NCBI RefSeq assembly: GCF_000222485.1 | Contig: NC_015914.1 | Location: forward strand, 4,942,001-5,006,000 | Direction: 5' to 3' | Source: Cyclobacterium marinum DSM 745 | Lineage (GTDB): Bacteria; Bacteroidota; Bacteroidia; Cytophagales; Cyclobacteriaceae | DNA: 64,000 nucleotides | Part shown: positions 17,015 through 26,353 of the stretch, piece after piece | Layout: every line of letters starts with the position of its first letter | Numbering within the stretch: the first letter of the stretch is position 1 | Notes under the pieces: generated by a model | The model's input: only the letters and a program-made list of their open reading frames with translations | Databases searched by the model: none | What the model was told of the DNA's origin: nothing | Made by a program: the position numbers and the translations under genes

Positions 17015-17874
17015 ACAATATTTCCAAAATAATCAGCAATTCCACATTGCTCACAACTTAAGCCCCAAAGCTGGTCAGCATCAGGACTGGAGTTGGCTTT
17101 CTTGGAACAGGGCTTTGGTTTGCATTTGTCCCAGTACTTGCCTGAAATACCTTTTACACTTTTATCTAAAGCCAAAAACACGGAGGTTGCTGCACCCTTG
17201 GCAGGTGTCTTTCCGGTAAGTCTTCTTAGTTTCCACATTAAACCATGAAAAGAAAAGGTGTGTTTTAAGCCTATATCAGTTTTTACCAAACCTGGCTGAA
17301 CTGCATAAATGGATAATTTTTTATTTGGTTTAAGCTTTTCAAAAGACTTAGTGAAAAGTACGTTGGCCAATTTAGACTGTGCATAAGCGCGCAAGCCATG
17401 GTAATTGTTTGTTAAATTTACATCCTCAAAATGAATTTTCCCATGAAAATGAGAGTCGGAACTCACTGTGATAATTCGGGGATCTTTGGCTTTTGACAGG
17501 GAGGGTAGTAGTAAATGGGATAAAAGAAAGGGGGCAAGGTGATTGATAGCCCACTGTCTTTCAATTCCATCAGCTGTTAATTGCATATCAGAATACCAAA
17601 TACCGGCATTGTTGATCAGCACATCTAATACCGGATATTTGGTAATTATATTTTTAGCCAGATTCCTAATTTCTGCTTGAGAACTTAAGTCGGCAAGGGC
17701 ATAATCTAGCTCAGCTTCAGCATGCCCTATTAGAATTTTTTCCATTGCCATTTTCGCTTTTTCTTCGGTTCTACAAACTAGAATCACTTTAAATCCTTTT
17801 GAAGAAAGGGCTTTGGCCGTTTCAAATCCTATGCCTGCATTGGCACCTGTGATTAAGCAAATTTTATTTTTCAT
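17008..17874 (-). CDS. Short-chain dehydrogenase/reductase, retinol-dehydrogenase-like
   Basis: This SDR of 288 residues resembles the RDH/WWOX-type branch: TGANAGIG (9-16), CRTEEKA after strand 2, LADLSS, NNAG (88-91), VSSDSH with the catalytic Ser near 138-139, and YAQSK (Tyr164/Lys168). The C-terminus carries a short Cys-rich part (KPKPCSKKANSS, LSCEQCGIADYFG) that is not part of the SDR core. Substrate unknown. It is convergent with, and overlaps, the neighbouring SDR gene, to which it is only distantly related. Confidence 0.82.
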   Translation of the reverse strand: MKNKICLITGANAGIGFETAKALSSKGFKVILVCRTEEKAKMAMEKILIGHAEAELDYALADLSSQAEIRNLAKNIITKYPVLDVLINNAGIWYSDMQLTADGIERQWAINHLAPFLLSHLLLPSLSKAKDPRIITVSSDSHFHGKIHFEDVNLTNNYHGLRAYAQSKLANVLFTKSFEKLKPNKKLSIYAVQPGLVKTDIGLKHTFSFHGLMWKLRRLTGKTPAKGAATSVFLALDKSVKGISGKYWDKCKPKPCSKKANSSPDADQLWGLSCEQCGIADYFGNIVQ

Positions 17875-17985
17875 CTAAATTTTATTAAACAGGTGATTTT
17901 CGTATTCCTATAACCAAGCATTAAGATAAGGCGATTCTAACCGTTGATAGCCAGTATTTTACACCTATTTGAATTAAGTTTAAAT

Positions 17986-18438
17986 TCACTGACCTTTATT
18001 TAGATTTTCTTTTGCTTCCTTAATTACTGGATAAAGATCGTATGTCGGGTAAAACTCTGTTGAGAAGGCACCCCACACACTTTGTTCTACAGCTATATTG
18101 AGATTTCGTAGTTCACTGGCAGGAATTTTCAGGGTGACCACTTGTCCGATTCCCATCATAACATACCAATTGATAACTCTTGCTGAAGCTGGAGGAAATT
18201 TTTCCAAAAATCCATTTTTGTTTCTGATCTCTCATAGCTCTTCAATGTTTTTATCTTGGTGGTGCTTCATCATGATCGTAATCATAATGCTATCTGATAG
18301 GGTAGGAAGGGTATCGGTTTGTCCCTGACTAAAACCCGGCATCAACAGCAAGAGCAAACCAAGAAAAATGACCCATTTGAATTTTGTATTAAAGATCTCC
18401 ATTTTTTGGTGTGATAGAAATTTGTTCATATAGGCCAA
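17986..18438 (-). pseudogene. Small exported protein interrupted by an in-frame TGA
   Basis: The reading frame starts near 18438 with a hydrophobic signal segment (WVIFLGLLLLLMPGFSQGQ), runs to KNIEEL, meets TGA at 18232-18234, and continues in the same frame as EIRNKNGFLEKFPPASARV to the true stop at 17986. Without the TGA it would be one protein of about 150 residues. The downstream half keeps sensible composition and well-formed secondary structure, so the nonsense change is probably recent. I do not recognise the family. A sequencing error is an alternative to real inactivation. Confidence 0.65.
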
Positions 18439-18629
18439 TTTAGTTAAATACCATGGGAATACGAATTAAATAAATATGGAAATTGGTGCAAAATATTCCC
18501 TAAAAAGGCCATCAGGATGGTAACATCTGTTCCGGTATGACCTAATTATAGTAAACCAACTAAAATTGAATGGTTAATAGCTAATCCTATATCAGTAGTA
18601 ATGGCAATACTTATTATCATTAGCACTTT

Positions 18630-19229
18630 TTAAAAGTTCTTTTGGGATAATTCATATTTTAAAAATATCCCGTCATACTTGATTGTTCCATAGTTCGATG
18701 ATTCATAAATGGTATCTACATTAAATGCATCCTCAATATGAAAAGTAATTTTATCGCAAACAAAAGATCCTGCATCGGTAATGACCGTCACATTTTTATC
18801 AATGACTTCATACTTCCCAACCTCATTGTTGTTATTACCTTCCCAGGTGGCTCCTATGGCAGGGTCATTTTTCCTGAAAATATTATTTAAAGGGTCATCT
18901 GTAGCTGTATTCATTTGGGAGATATTTTCTCCACAGGAAAACCATATATTTTCTATTGGTTCATCAATTAGATCTGAATCAATCAATACCTTGAACTTCC
19001 CCGGTTCCAATGGTTCTGCTATCGTTACGGTCATCTCGGCATCGGCCATGAAAAATGATTCAAGTTGGTAAGTCCATTGATTTCCTTCTTCCATATAAGG
19101 GAAATTTTCATTTCCGCCACAAGCTCCTTCTTCAGGCTCATTATCATCTGAAATACAAGATAGGTTAAGGCTTGAAGTTAAAATAATTGCCAAAAATGGC
19201 ATTCCAATAATGCTACTTTTAAAACGCAT
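18630..19229 (-). CDS. Lipoprotein of unknown function
   Basis: The 199-residue product has a signal peptide and lipobox-like LNLSC (Cys25), followed by an acidic linker (SDDNEPEEGACGG). The mature domain starts with FPYMEEGNQWTYQLES, a common opening for Bacteroidota lipoproteins of a beta-rich fold. It has three further cysteines besides the lipidated one. No function can be assigned. Confidence 0.6.
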   Translation of the reverse strand: MRFKSSIIGMPFLAIILTSSLNLSCISDDNEPEEGACGGNENFPYMEEGNQWTYQLESFFMADAEMTVTIAEPLEPGKFKVLIDSDLIDEPIENIWFSCGENISQMNTATDDPLNNIFRKNDPAIGATWEGNNNNEVGKYEVIDKNVTVITDAGSFVCDKITFHIEDAFNVDTIYESSNYGTIKYDGIFLKYELSQKNF

Positions 19230-19578
19230 AATTAAAAGTTTTAAGTTAAAAATAGTCTAATAAAACTCAATATTAAAGATTTAATTTTCAATATTTATCG
19301 CCGGTTATAAAAAACAATGAAATAAGTTTTAAAACTATAGTCCATAGCCGTTAATGTTTTGACCAAATGCGATTAGGTCTAAGTTTCAGTATGACGTTTT
19401 CTTTAATTTAAAATACTCTGTGTAAATTATTAAAAAAGCATTTTTCTGACCTGTAGTTAGATTACTTGAAAGAGGGTCATTGTCTTATCTTTTGTTATTT
19501 TCCAAAAGATAAATAGGTAAGATTATTGAATCTTTCCATTTATTTTGGAAGGGTTAGTTATTATTAAGGTGAAATTGT
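19230..19578. other. AT-rich intergenic region
   Basis: No gene is present. A TATCTTTTG/CAAAAGATA inverted repeat at 19486-19511 lies downstream of the fur-family gene (minus strand) and could be a weak terminator. Otherwise nothing is recognised. Confidence 0.4.
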
Positions 19579-19989
19579 TCAAGAGCATTTATTACAAACG
19601 CCTTGATAAACCATACTAACACTTAATGCATTAAAACCGGCAGGAATACTGGCCGCAGGGATTTTGGATTGTGTGAGGCAATAAGTCTCGTTGCATTTGA
19701 TGCAATGGAAATGGGTATGTTGATCTTTTGGCTCGCATGCGCAACCTTCTTCACATAGGGCGTATTTTACTGCTCCTGTTCCATCTTCTATGCTGTGAAT
19801 TAGTTTTTTCTTTTCAAAAGTCTTTAGGGTTCGGTATAAGGTGGCTTTGTCTGCCCGATCAAATTTGCTTTCAAGATCATTTAGACTTATTGCTACATTG
19901 GAATCCACCAATTTTTTTAATACCAATAACCTCATGGTAGTTGGTTTGATGCTTTTTTCTTCAAGTTTTACTTCCAATTCAGGTCCCAT
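19579..19989 (-). CDS. Fur-family metal-dependent transcriptional repressor
   Basis: The protein has a winged-helix N-terminal domain (KPTTMRLLVLKKLVDSN, then ADKATLYRTLKTFEKKKLI as the recognition helix). A C-terminal metal/dimer domain holds HTHFHCIKCNETYCL and GVCNKC, that is, two CxxC pairs that usually bind structural zinc. Which metal or signal it senses (Fe, Zn or peroxide) is not decidable from this. The longer frame opens at 20025, but the Met at 19989 gives the family's normal length (about 136) and is preferred. A 7-5-7 palindrome in its upstream region (20120-20138) could be its own operator. Confidence 0.85.
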   Translation of the reverse strand: MGPELEVKLEEKSIKPTTMRLLVLKKLVDSNVAISLNDLESKFDRADKATLYRTLKTFEKKKLIHSIEDGTGAVKYALCEEGCACEPKDQHTHFHCIKCNETYCLTQSKIPAASIPAGFNALSVSMVYQGVCNKCS

Positions 19990-20119
19990 AAGTATTTTAG
20001 CTTTTGGTGGCCACCGATCTGGCAATACCCAATTTATTAAAGTTGATCTCTTAAAAAATAGTTCCCTTTAGTAACCCTGTATTTTACCCGTTTTTATTAG
20101 AAAGGATTATTCATTTAAA

Positions 20120-20138
20120 TTATAAAATTCCTTTATAA
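20120..20138. promoter_or_regulatory. Candidate Fur-family operator
   Basis: TTATAAA (20120-20126) and TTTATAA (20132-20138) form a 7-5-7 palindrome in the space between the divergent fur-family and PPOX genes. Per/Fur-type boxes are AT-rich palindromes of similar size, usually 7-1-7, so this match is suggestive only. Confidence 0.3.
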
Positions 20139-20269
20139 CCTATCCTCCTTAAATTAGACAATTAATAAGGATTTATTCTTAAATTCAATTTTTAATTCCT
20201 AAGGAACCAATTCATTGGAAACCTAACCTAAGGCAACCGCTCCTTGGCAGTTAAGTAAATCAAAATTCT

Positions 20270-20902
20270 ATGAAAGTTACATTTAAAAATCAAATAGAAA
20301 CCCTAGAAGAATTAAGAGGTGTGATGGGGTTTCCAAGGGAATTGGTGCAAAAAAAATCCATCAATTTTATTGATGAACATTGCAAAAGCTTTATTGCCAA
20401 ATCGCCCATGTTATTTATTAGTACAGCCAATAAGGAAGGCAGTTGTGATGTTTCTCCCAGAGGGGATCCTGCCGGTTTTGTTGATGTATTGGATGAGCAA
20501 TACCTAGTTATTCCTGAAAGGCCCGGCAACAAGCGTTGTGATTCTTTGGTAAATATTCTTTCCAATCCCCAAGTTGGCTTGATATTTATCATTCCCGGTT
20601 TAAAAGAAACATTGCGGATCAATGGCAAAGCCATCCTAATCCGTGACAAAGACCTATTGCAAAAGTATCAAGTAAATGGCAAAAACCCGGAAATTGGAAT
20701 TATTGTAGAAGTCGAAGAATGTTTCATTCACTGTGCCAAAGCATTTTTACGTTCAAAATTGTGGGAACCTGAGGCTTGGCCGGATAAAGAGCAACTTCCA
20801 TTGGTGGCGAAGGTTTTGGCTGACCATATCAATAGCTCCAATTTTTCTAAAGAGGAAATTCAAAATGTGTTGGAAGAAAGCTACAAAAAAAGATTGTATT
20901 AA
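20270..20902 (+). CDS. PPOX-type FMN flavoprotein (pyridoxamine-phosphate-oxidase-like, MSMEG_1061 type)
   Basis: The 210-residue protein has a split-barrel flavin-binding fold. PMLFISTANKEGSCDVSPRGDPAGFV (about 45-70) is the characteristic FMN-phosphate/strand region of the MSMEG_1061-type PPOX proteins. RPGNKRCDSLVNILSNPQVGLIFIIPG follows, and the CAKAFLRSKLW segment near residue 160 is also typical. The actual reaction is unknown; the family includes flavin and F420 oxidoreductases. It is divergent from the Fur-family gene. Confidence 0.8.
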   Translation: MKVTFKNQIETLEELRGVMGFPRELVQKKSINFIDEHCKSFIAKSPMLFISTANKEGSCDVSPRGDPAGFVDVLDEQYLVIPERPGNKRCDSLVNILSNPQVGLIFIIPGLKETLRINGKAILIRDKDLLQKYQVNGKNPEIGIIVEVEECFIHCAKAFLRSKLWEPEAWPDKEQLPLVAKVLADHINSSNFSKEEIQNVLEESYKKRLY

Positions 20903-20974
20903 TTAAAAGCCTGCTATTTACAATAAGTCGATGCAAGGGTGTAATTGATATTATTAATAAGATTGTTATAATTC

Positions 20975-21982
20975 ATGAAAAGAAGGAAATTTTTAAATAA
21001 GATCGGTACAAGCACATTACTAGCCGGTCTTCCATTTACCTCACTGTCTTTTAAAGCAAATGCCACGAATGAGGCAGAAAATCAAAAATTGCGATTTGGT
21101 TTGGTGGCAGATGTTCACAAAGATTTAATTCCTGATGCGAACCAGCGCTTAGAAAAATTTATAGATAAATCTATAAACAGTGAGCTCGATATGGTTATTC
21201 AGTTGGGAGACTTTTGCATGGCTGATCATAAAAACAAGGATTTTATGAACATATGGGAAACCTTTAAAGCTCCCAAATATCATGTTTTAGGGAATCATGA
21301 CATGGATCGAAATTCGAAAGAAGAAATGTTGGATTTCTGGGGTATGCCTAAGACTTATTATTCTTATGATGTAAAAGGAATTCACTTTATAGTTTTAGAC
21401 GCCAATTTCTTATTCCAAGATGGGAAATTCATCGATTACAAAAATGCCAATTTTTATGTTGACAGTTCTATGCGAACATTCATTGATAATGAACAGATTG
21501 AATGGTTTGAGGCCGAGCTAAAAGCCACAAAATTGCCAACCATTGTACTCTCTCATCAAAGTCTGTGGCACCATCAATGGGGCATAAACAACCGTTTGCG
21601 TCTACAGGAAATTATGGAAGCTCAAGCTGACAAGATCATCTGTTGTTTCAATGGGCATAACCATATTGATTTTCATCGTCATCTCAATGGCATAGATTAT
21701 ATTGAAATTAACAGTATGTCTTATCAGTGGATAGGAGAAAAATACACCAGTTTGGAGAGGTTTCCCAAGGAGCAGTACAAAAAATATCCCAATCTCCCTC
21801 ATATTGCGGCCTATGAGCAACCGCTGTATGCCTTGGTGACAGTAGATCTTTCTGGAAAATTAGTTGTGGAAGGGGTAAGAAGTACTTGGATGAAACCTTC
21901 ACCCTATGATTTAGGAATGCCCGAAGACCTGTATGGAAGTAAGGCCACACCAGAAATCTCAAATTATAAAATCAAATTCTAA
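20975..21982 (+). CDS. Exported calcineurin-like metallophosphoesterase
   Basis: The 335-residue product has a Tat-like leader (KRRKFLNKIGTSTLLAGL) and a metallophosphoesterase domain. All five metal motifs are visible: LVADVH (Asp46, His48), QLGDF (Asp79), LGNHD (Asn107, His108), LSHQSLWHH and FNGHNHID. It would hydrolyse a phosphoester in the periplasm; the substrate is unknown. It lies 72 bp after the PPOX gene on the same strand and may share its transcript. A strong terminator follows at 22107. Confidence 0.85.
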   Translation: MKRRKFLNKIGTSTLLAGLPFTSLSFKANATNEAENQKLRFGLVADVHKDLIPDANQRLEKFIDKSINSELDMVIQLGDFCMADHKNKDFMNIWETFKAPKYHVLGNHDMDRNSKEEMLDFWGMPKTYYSYDVKGIHFIVLDANFLFQDGKFIDYKNANFYVDSSMRTFIDNEQIEWFEAELKATKLPTIVLSHQSLWHHQWGINNRLRLQEIMEAQADKIICCFNGHNHIDFHRHLNGIDYIEINSMSYQWIGEKYTSLERFPKEQYKKYPNLPHIAAYEQPLYALVTVDLSGKLVVEGVRSTWMKPSPYDLGMPEDLYGSKATPEISNYKIKF

Positions 21983-22106
21983 GGCTCTAGGGAAGAGAAT
22001 CATTTTTTTGGAGGTTCGAATGGGATTTCAGCGCGAAAAAGGTTTGCTATCGCCTTTTTCATATTTTGGTGTTAAGCATTAAAAAATGATCAATGTTAGA
22101 TAATAA

Positions 22107-22156
22107 ATAAAAAGCTGACAAATCAAGACCCAAGGTCCTGATTTGTCAGCTTTTTA
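22107..22156. terminator. Bidirectional terminator
   Basis: An AAAAAGCTGACAAATCA arm and its complement TGATTTGTCAGCTTTTT (20+ bp stem with one mismatch) are flanked by A and T tracts. It lies between the convergent phosphoesterase and PVC-type genes and abuts the latter's stop codon. Confidence 0.9.
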
Positions 22157-24856
22157 TTACCTGGCGAATAAACTTAATTTTCGCATGCTCCAAGGTTTGT
22201 CAGCATCCTCTAAATTTTCTATTTTCAAGAATTTGACCTTCATATTGGTTGCCCAAGAAGTGGTTAAGGAGCCATTTTCACCGGTTCGCTCTGCTACTTC
22301 CGTCCATTGCCGGCCATCTTTAGAAATGGATACCTTGTATTTTCTAGGGTATTGATCATTTCCTGTTTCAAAGAATATTTCTGTCAGTGTGGCGGGCTGA
22401 GGTAGTTCTACCTGAAACCAACTGCCATTTTTTTGGTTACCATCCGTTTTCCATCCTTTAAAACCAAAAACATACGAAGGGTCTCGGGTGGAACCTACAC
22501 CTTGTAATGAAGTACTGCTGGCACTTACTTTCCAATTGTCCTGAGGGGCTAGTATTTTAGGTATTTCAGCTATCAAGGCATCATATTGGTAGTTATCCTC
22601 TTTTTGGGAAGTGTTTGCTCTAATTTGAGCCACATAATCCGGGTTAACAAAACTACCTGAATTACCAAAATCATTCCTTATATAGGAGGCAACTGCCGCA
22701 ATGTATTGATCATCATTTGAACTCATGTCAATCATCACTCCCTCATATTCCTTACCTTCAATGGCACCGGTTAATCCATGAAGAAGTGTTTTTACTATGT
22801 ATTCAGGGTGGCCTTGGACACGTGGTGAACCGGAGAAGGCCGGTGCAATCAATTGCCCTCCGGCTGCTCCTGTAGGTGTTCCTAAGCCTTTGACTCCATG
22901 ACAAGTGGCACAGTAACTATCAAATATTGTTTTACCTTGATTAAACAATACAAGTTCCTCAGGTGAGTATTGAGTTTCCGCCATTTTTTTGGTTTCGGCT
23001 ATTTTTTCTAGTAGTTGTTTAGTTACCAATTGTACACCCTTGGCAGGGTTTGTTGCCTCTAGTTTTTTTAACAAGTCTTCATGGTCTGGGATTTTCAAAA
23101 TAAAGGCACTTTGAAGGGCCTGAATGACTACAGATGGATCAGTATCTTTTGTCAATTCTATATAAGATTTTTCGAGGCCTTTGTTTCCATATTTGTATAA
23201 GGTTTCTCCTGCTCTCAAGCCTTGGATTCGGATATTTGAACTTTTATCTGAGAGGAAACCCAAAACCAAATCTTTTTTAAGAAGGCCTAAACCTTCCAAA
23301 GTCCACAGCGCATGAATTCTAGCCAGTTCATTGTCTGAATTTTGAGCCATTTTCACCAAGTCTGACTCGACTGACTGATCTTGCCTGAGGATAAGGAGTT
23401 GTTGGGCTTTGTCTCTCCACCATCCATTGGGATGTTCCAAGTGCTTGACAAGGGCTGCTGCACTTTCCTCAAACATCCTTGGTTGGGTTTTGTCTCTTTC
23501 CATTCCCTCATAGGATACCCTCCAGATTCTACCGTTTTCAATTACATCATCCATTTGGTATTGAAGAATCTTTGTCCGTAGGTAACTCCCTTCCTGAGTC
23601 CAGTTTCCTTCTTGAATAATGCCGCGGTACATATCTACAATATACATGGTGCCATCAGGGGCAGTAGCCATATCTGTAGGTCTAAAATAAGGGTCAGTAG
23701 ATTGTATAAACTCAGACTTTATGTCTAAGTACTGGTTTTGAATAGAAGTAATCCCTTCTTTTTTGTCAGAATACACCTGTCGCACAATCCTTCCCACAGG
23801 TTCTCCATAAAAATACTGGTTTACCAATTCTTTAGGCAACCTGTCACCTCTAAAGACATCATTTCCGGCAGCACCGGTAACATTATTTAATGAGCCATCC
23901 GGTTTTGTTTCTCTCATTCCCGGCTCAAAATCAGCTAATCTGACCAAGCTAAATGGTACCCTAAAATCTTTTTGGAATTGTTCTTCAACTGAATAATTCC
24001 CATAGACGATCGGAAAATTGAAATTTCTAGGAACCCCACCGGCACCATCCTGAAACCAAACTTGTCCATAGTTATCTTGGGTCACACCCCATTGGCCATA
24101 AGGATTTCCTGTGGGTTCTTGAATGATACCATCAGGTGTCCAACGGATTCTCTTAGAATTATAAGTACTGTACATCCAATTGTCCATGGCCCAAGTAAGG
24201 AAACTGGTTTGGTGTTCCACATTTCCTGACCTACCTAGGCCGGTGGCAAAGAGTTCCTTTTTGTCTGCCTTTCCATCATTGTCTGTATCTGTGTATTTGT
24301 ATACGTTGTCTTCGTTTGACTCCATGGATAATATAGTGCCCGGCCCAAAGGGGACAACAAACCTTGGAAAAACCAAGCTGTCTAAAAAGACAACGCCATC
24401 TTCATAAACGCCATCATTGTCTTTGTCTTCCCATCTTGAAATTCGACTGGTTGGTAACAATTCACCCACCGCATCGATGTCCTGCATATAACTTCTTAAT
24501 TCAAGTACATACATTCTTCCATTGCCATCAAACTGAATGGCTGCAGGTTCTTTGATCAGGGGTTCTGTAAGGATTGGTGTCATCGAATAACCCGGCTGTA
24601 AAACAAAAGTCTTCTGTTCATCAGCCGCAGAAAGAGGATTCAATGGAGCAATAGGACTTAGATCAATACCATTCCATCTTGGAGAAGTGAGGTCCGCAGA
24701 TTCTGGTATCGCCACCTCGGGAAAAGGGGCTTCCATCCGTTTAGGATCCATTCTTTCTAAGGGTGAGATTTCGGTATAAGGTCTTTCTTGTTTGCAACTG
24801 GTTAGAAGTACCGCAGCAACCAATAGGTATTGGAATGATTTTCCGGAAAAGTGCAT
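22157..24856 (-). CDS. PVC-type haem-binding lipoprotein with propeller, HEAT and discoidin-like domains
   Basis: The 899-residue lipoprotein has its lipobox at LLTSC (Cys21). An N-terminal sorbosone/PQQ-dehydrogenase-like propeller (about 75-455) contains EDKDNDG, YTDTDNDG and PDGTMYIVDMYRG. HEAT-like helices follow (about 460-620), then a cytochrome c domain with C649-AT-C652-H653 and a C-terminal F5/8-type-C (discoidin) beta-sandwich (about 760-899; GSWFQVELPQPATLTEI). It presumably oxidises a sugar or alcohol at the cell surface and passes electrons to its haem; the discoidin domain may bind glycan. It is shorter than the 2536-6126 protein and ends differently. It is divergent from the amidohydrolase gene. 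Confidence 0.85.
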   Translation of the reverse strand: MHFSGKSFQYLLVAAVLLTSCKQERPYTEISPLERMDPKRMEAPFPEVAIPESADLTSPRWNGIDLSPIAPLNPLSAADEQKTFVLQPGYSMTPILTEPLIKEPAAIQFDGNGRMYVLELRSYMQDIDAVGELLPTSRISRWEDKDNDGVYEDGVVFLDSLVFPRFVVPFGPGTILSMESNEDNVYKYTDTDNDGKADKKELFATGLGRSGNVEHQTSFLTWAMDNWMYSTYNSKRIRWTPDGIIQEPTGNPYGQWGVTQDNYGQVWFQDGAGGVPRNFNFPIVYGNYSVEEQFQKDFRVPFSLVRLADFEPGMRETKPDGSLNNVTGAAGNDVFRGDRLPKELVNQYFYGEPVGRIVRQVYSDKKEGITSIQNQYLDIKSEFIQSTDPYFRPTDMATAPDGTMYIVDMYRGIIQEGNWTQEGSYLRTKILQYQMDDVIENGRIWRVSYEGMERDKTQPRMFEESAAALVKHLEHPNGWWRDKAQQLLILRQDQSVESDLVKMAQNSDNELARIHALWTLEGLGLLKKDLVLGFLSDKSSNIRIQGLRAGETLYKYGNKGLEKSYIELTKDTDPSVVIQALQSAFILKIPDHEDLLKKLEATNPAKGVQLVTKQLLEKIAETKKMAETQYSPEELVLFNQGKTIFDSYCATCHGVKGLGTPTGAAGGQLIAPAFSGSPRVQGHPEYIVKTLLHGLTGAIEGKEYEGVMIDMSSNDDQYIAAVASYIRNDFGNSGSFVNPDYVAQIRANTSQKEDNYQYDALIAEIPKILAPQDNWKVSASSTSLQGVGSTRDPSYVFGFKGWKTDGNQKNGSWFQVELPQPATLTEIFFETGNDQYPRKYKVSISKDGRQWTEVAERTGENGSLTTSWATNMKVKFLKIENLEDADKPWSMRKLSLFAR

Positions 24857-25183
24857 TCAATTTAATTTTGCTACACTTAATTAAAAGTGTAAAGGTTTTG
24901 ATGATAAGCTCATTTAATCAAAGTACCAATGGTTCAGATTAAAATTTAGAGGGACAAAGTATACTATTTTTTTAAATTTATAGATGATTAGAAAATAATT
25001 TTTCTTGGTTTTTTTCTTACTGGTAATTTTTTCCTTTAAATTATGCCAAATTAAGTGGATTAGAACAGTTTAAAAGCGTCATTGAAGGCTTCAGTATTCA
25101 CCCTTGCATTCTATCGATTTACTTTAGAGCGTCCTGCATTCAACTTACTTAAATTTAAAAATGAACATTCTTATTAATTAGAA
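24857..25183. other. Divergent intergenic region
   Basis: This AT-rich stretch lies between the divergent PVC-type and amidohydrolase genes and presumably holds both promoters. No convincing motif or small gene was seen. Confidence 0.4.
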
Positions 25184-26260
25184 ATGAAAAAACTCTTACC
25201 TATTGTTATTGCATTGGCATGTATGGTCTCGTGTGGCGAGAAGAACACCTTTTATTCAATGGAGGATTATCATTCGGTCAATAAGACGGATATACATATC
25301 CATATCACTGCAGACCGGGCTACCTTTGTGGAAAAAGCCAAAGCCGATAACTTTCACTTGGTAAATGTAGCCCTTGAGATAAATAAAGGCTGGGGTGATG
25401 TTTACTTTAAGTACAAGCATGGCAAGAACCAGCAAGAACTAAATCCGGAAACAGTTGATTTGGTTACGGCTTTTGCGGTCTCAAATTGGGATGACCCTGC
25501 TTGGGAAAACAGAGTGATTTCATGGCTTGACAGTTGTTTTAACGAAGGAATAGTGGGAGTGAAAGTCTGGAAAAACATAGGCATGGTATCAAGGGATTCA
25601 GCAGGGAATCTAATAACCATCGATAATGAGAAATTTGATCCTATCATAGAACACATACAGCAAAGTGGAAAGACATTGTTGGGGCATTTGGGTGAACCAA
25701 AAAATTGCTGGCTACCATTGGAGGAAATGACTACCAATAATGACAGAAGTTATTTTAAGGAACACCCGGAATACCATATGTACAAACAACCTGAAATGCC
25801 CACCCATGAGGAAATTATTGCCAGTAGGGATAGGATGCTCGAAAAACACCCTAACCTTAGGTTTGTTGGGGCTCATATGGGAAGTCTGGAGTACAGCGTT
25901 GATTCTTTGGCAACAAGGTTTGAAAAATTTCCCAACATGGCCATAGGCCTTGCGGCTAGAATGGGTCAGGTTTTTTATCAGACTGTAGAAAATAGAGATA
26001 AAGTCAGGGATTTCTTTATCAAATATCAGGACAGAATTATGTACGGAACAGACTTAGCAGACAATGGTTCAATGACCAAAGAAGAGCTGGTCAACAGAAT
26101 GGAAAATACTTGGAAAAGAGACTGGGAATACTTTGTCACTGACAATCATATGGAAAGCGACTTAATTAATTCGTCTTTTCAAGGAATTCAATTGCCCAAA
26201 GAAGTTGTAGATAAGATTTACTATAAAAACGCCAATAAATGGTTTGCTTTGAAACCTTAA
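25184..26260 (+). CDS. Amidohydrolase-family lipoprotein (TIM-barrel metal-dependent hydrolase)
   Basis: The 358-residue product has a lipobox MVSC (Cys17). The TIM-barrel amidohydrolase (amidohydrolase_2/TatD-like) shows metal ligands His38 and His40 in TDIHIHIT, a likely bridging lysine in GVKVWKNIG, LLGHLGEP, FVGAHMGS and the terminal Asp in MYGTDLADN. It may be a decarboxylase- or lactonase-like hydrolase acting in the periplasm; the substrate is unknown. It begins 327 bp from the divergent PVC-type gene, which may be functionally related. Confidence 0.8.
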   Translation: MKKLLPIVIALACMVSCGEKNTFYSMEDYHSVNKTDIHIHITADRATFVEKAKADNFHLVNVALEINKGWGDVYFKYKHGKNQQELNPETVDLVTAFAVSNWDDPAWENRVISWLDSCFNEGIVGVKVWKNIGMVSRDSAGNLITIDNEKFDPIIEHIQQSGKTLLGHLGEPKNCWLPLEEMTTNNDRSYFKEHPEYHMYKQPEMPTHEEIIASRDRMLEKHPNLRFVGAHMGSLEYSVDSLATRFEKFPNMAIGLAARMGQVFYQTVENRDKVRDFFIKYQDRIMYGTDLADNGSMTKEELVNRMENTWKRDWEYFVTDNHMESDLINSSFQGIQLPKEVVDKIYYKNANKWFALKP

Positions 26261-26353
26261 TTATTAATGACCCAATTCTGCTGGTGTAGAACTTGATTAG
26301 TGAGAATTTTTGTTCATTAACCACCCATTAACCTAGATTACTTTATTATTTAA

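Noticed and set aside
18232-18234. TGA as a selenocysteine codon
   Set aside because: No redox motif around the codon and no evident SECIS-like hairpin; a nonsense mutation or sequencing error is simpler.
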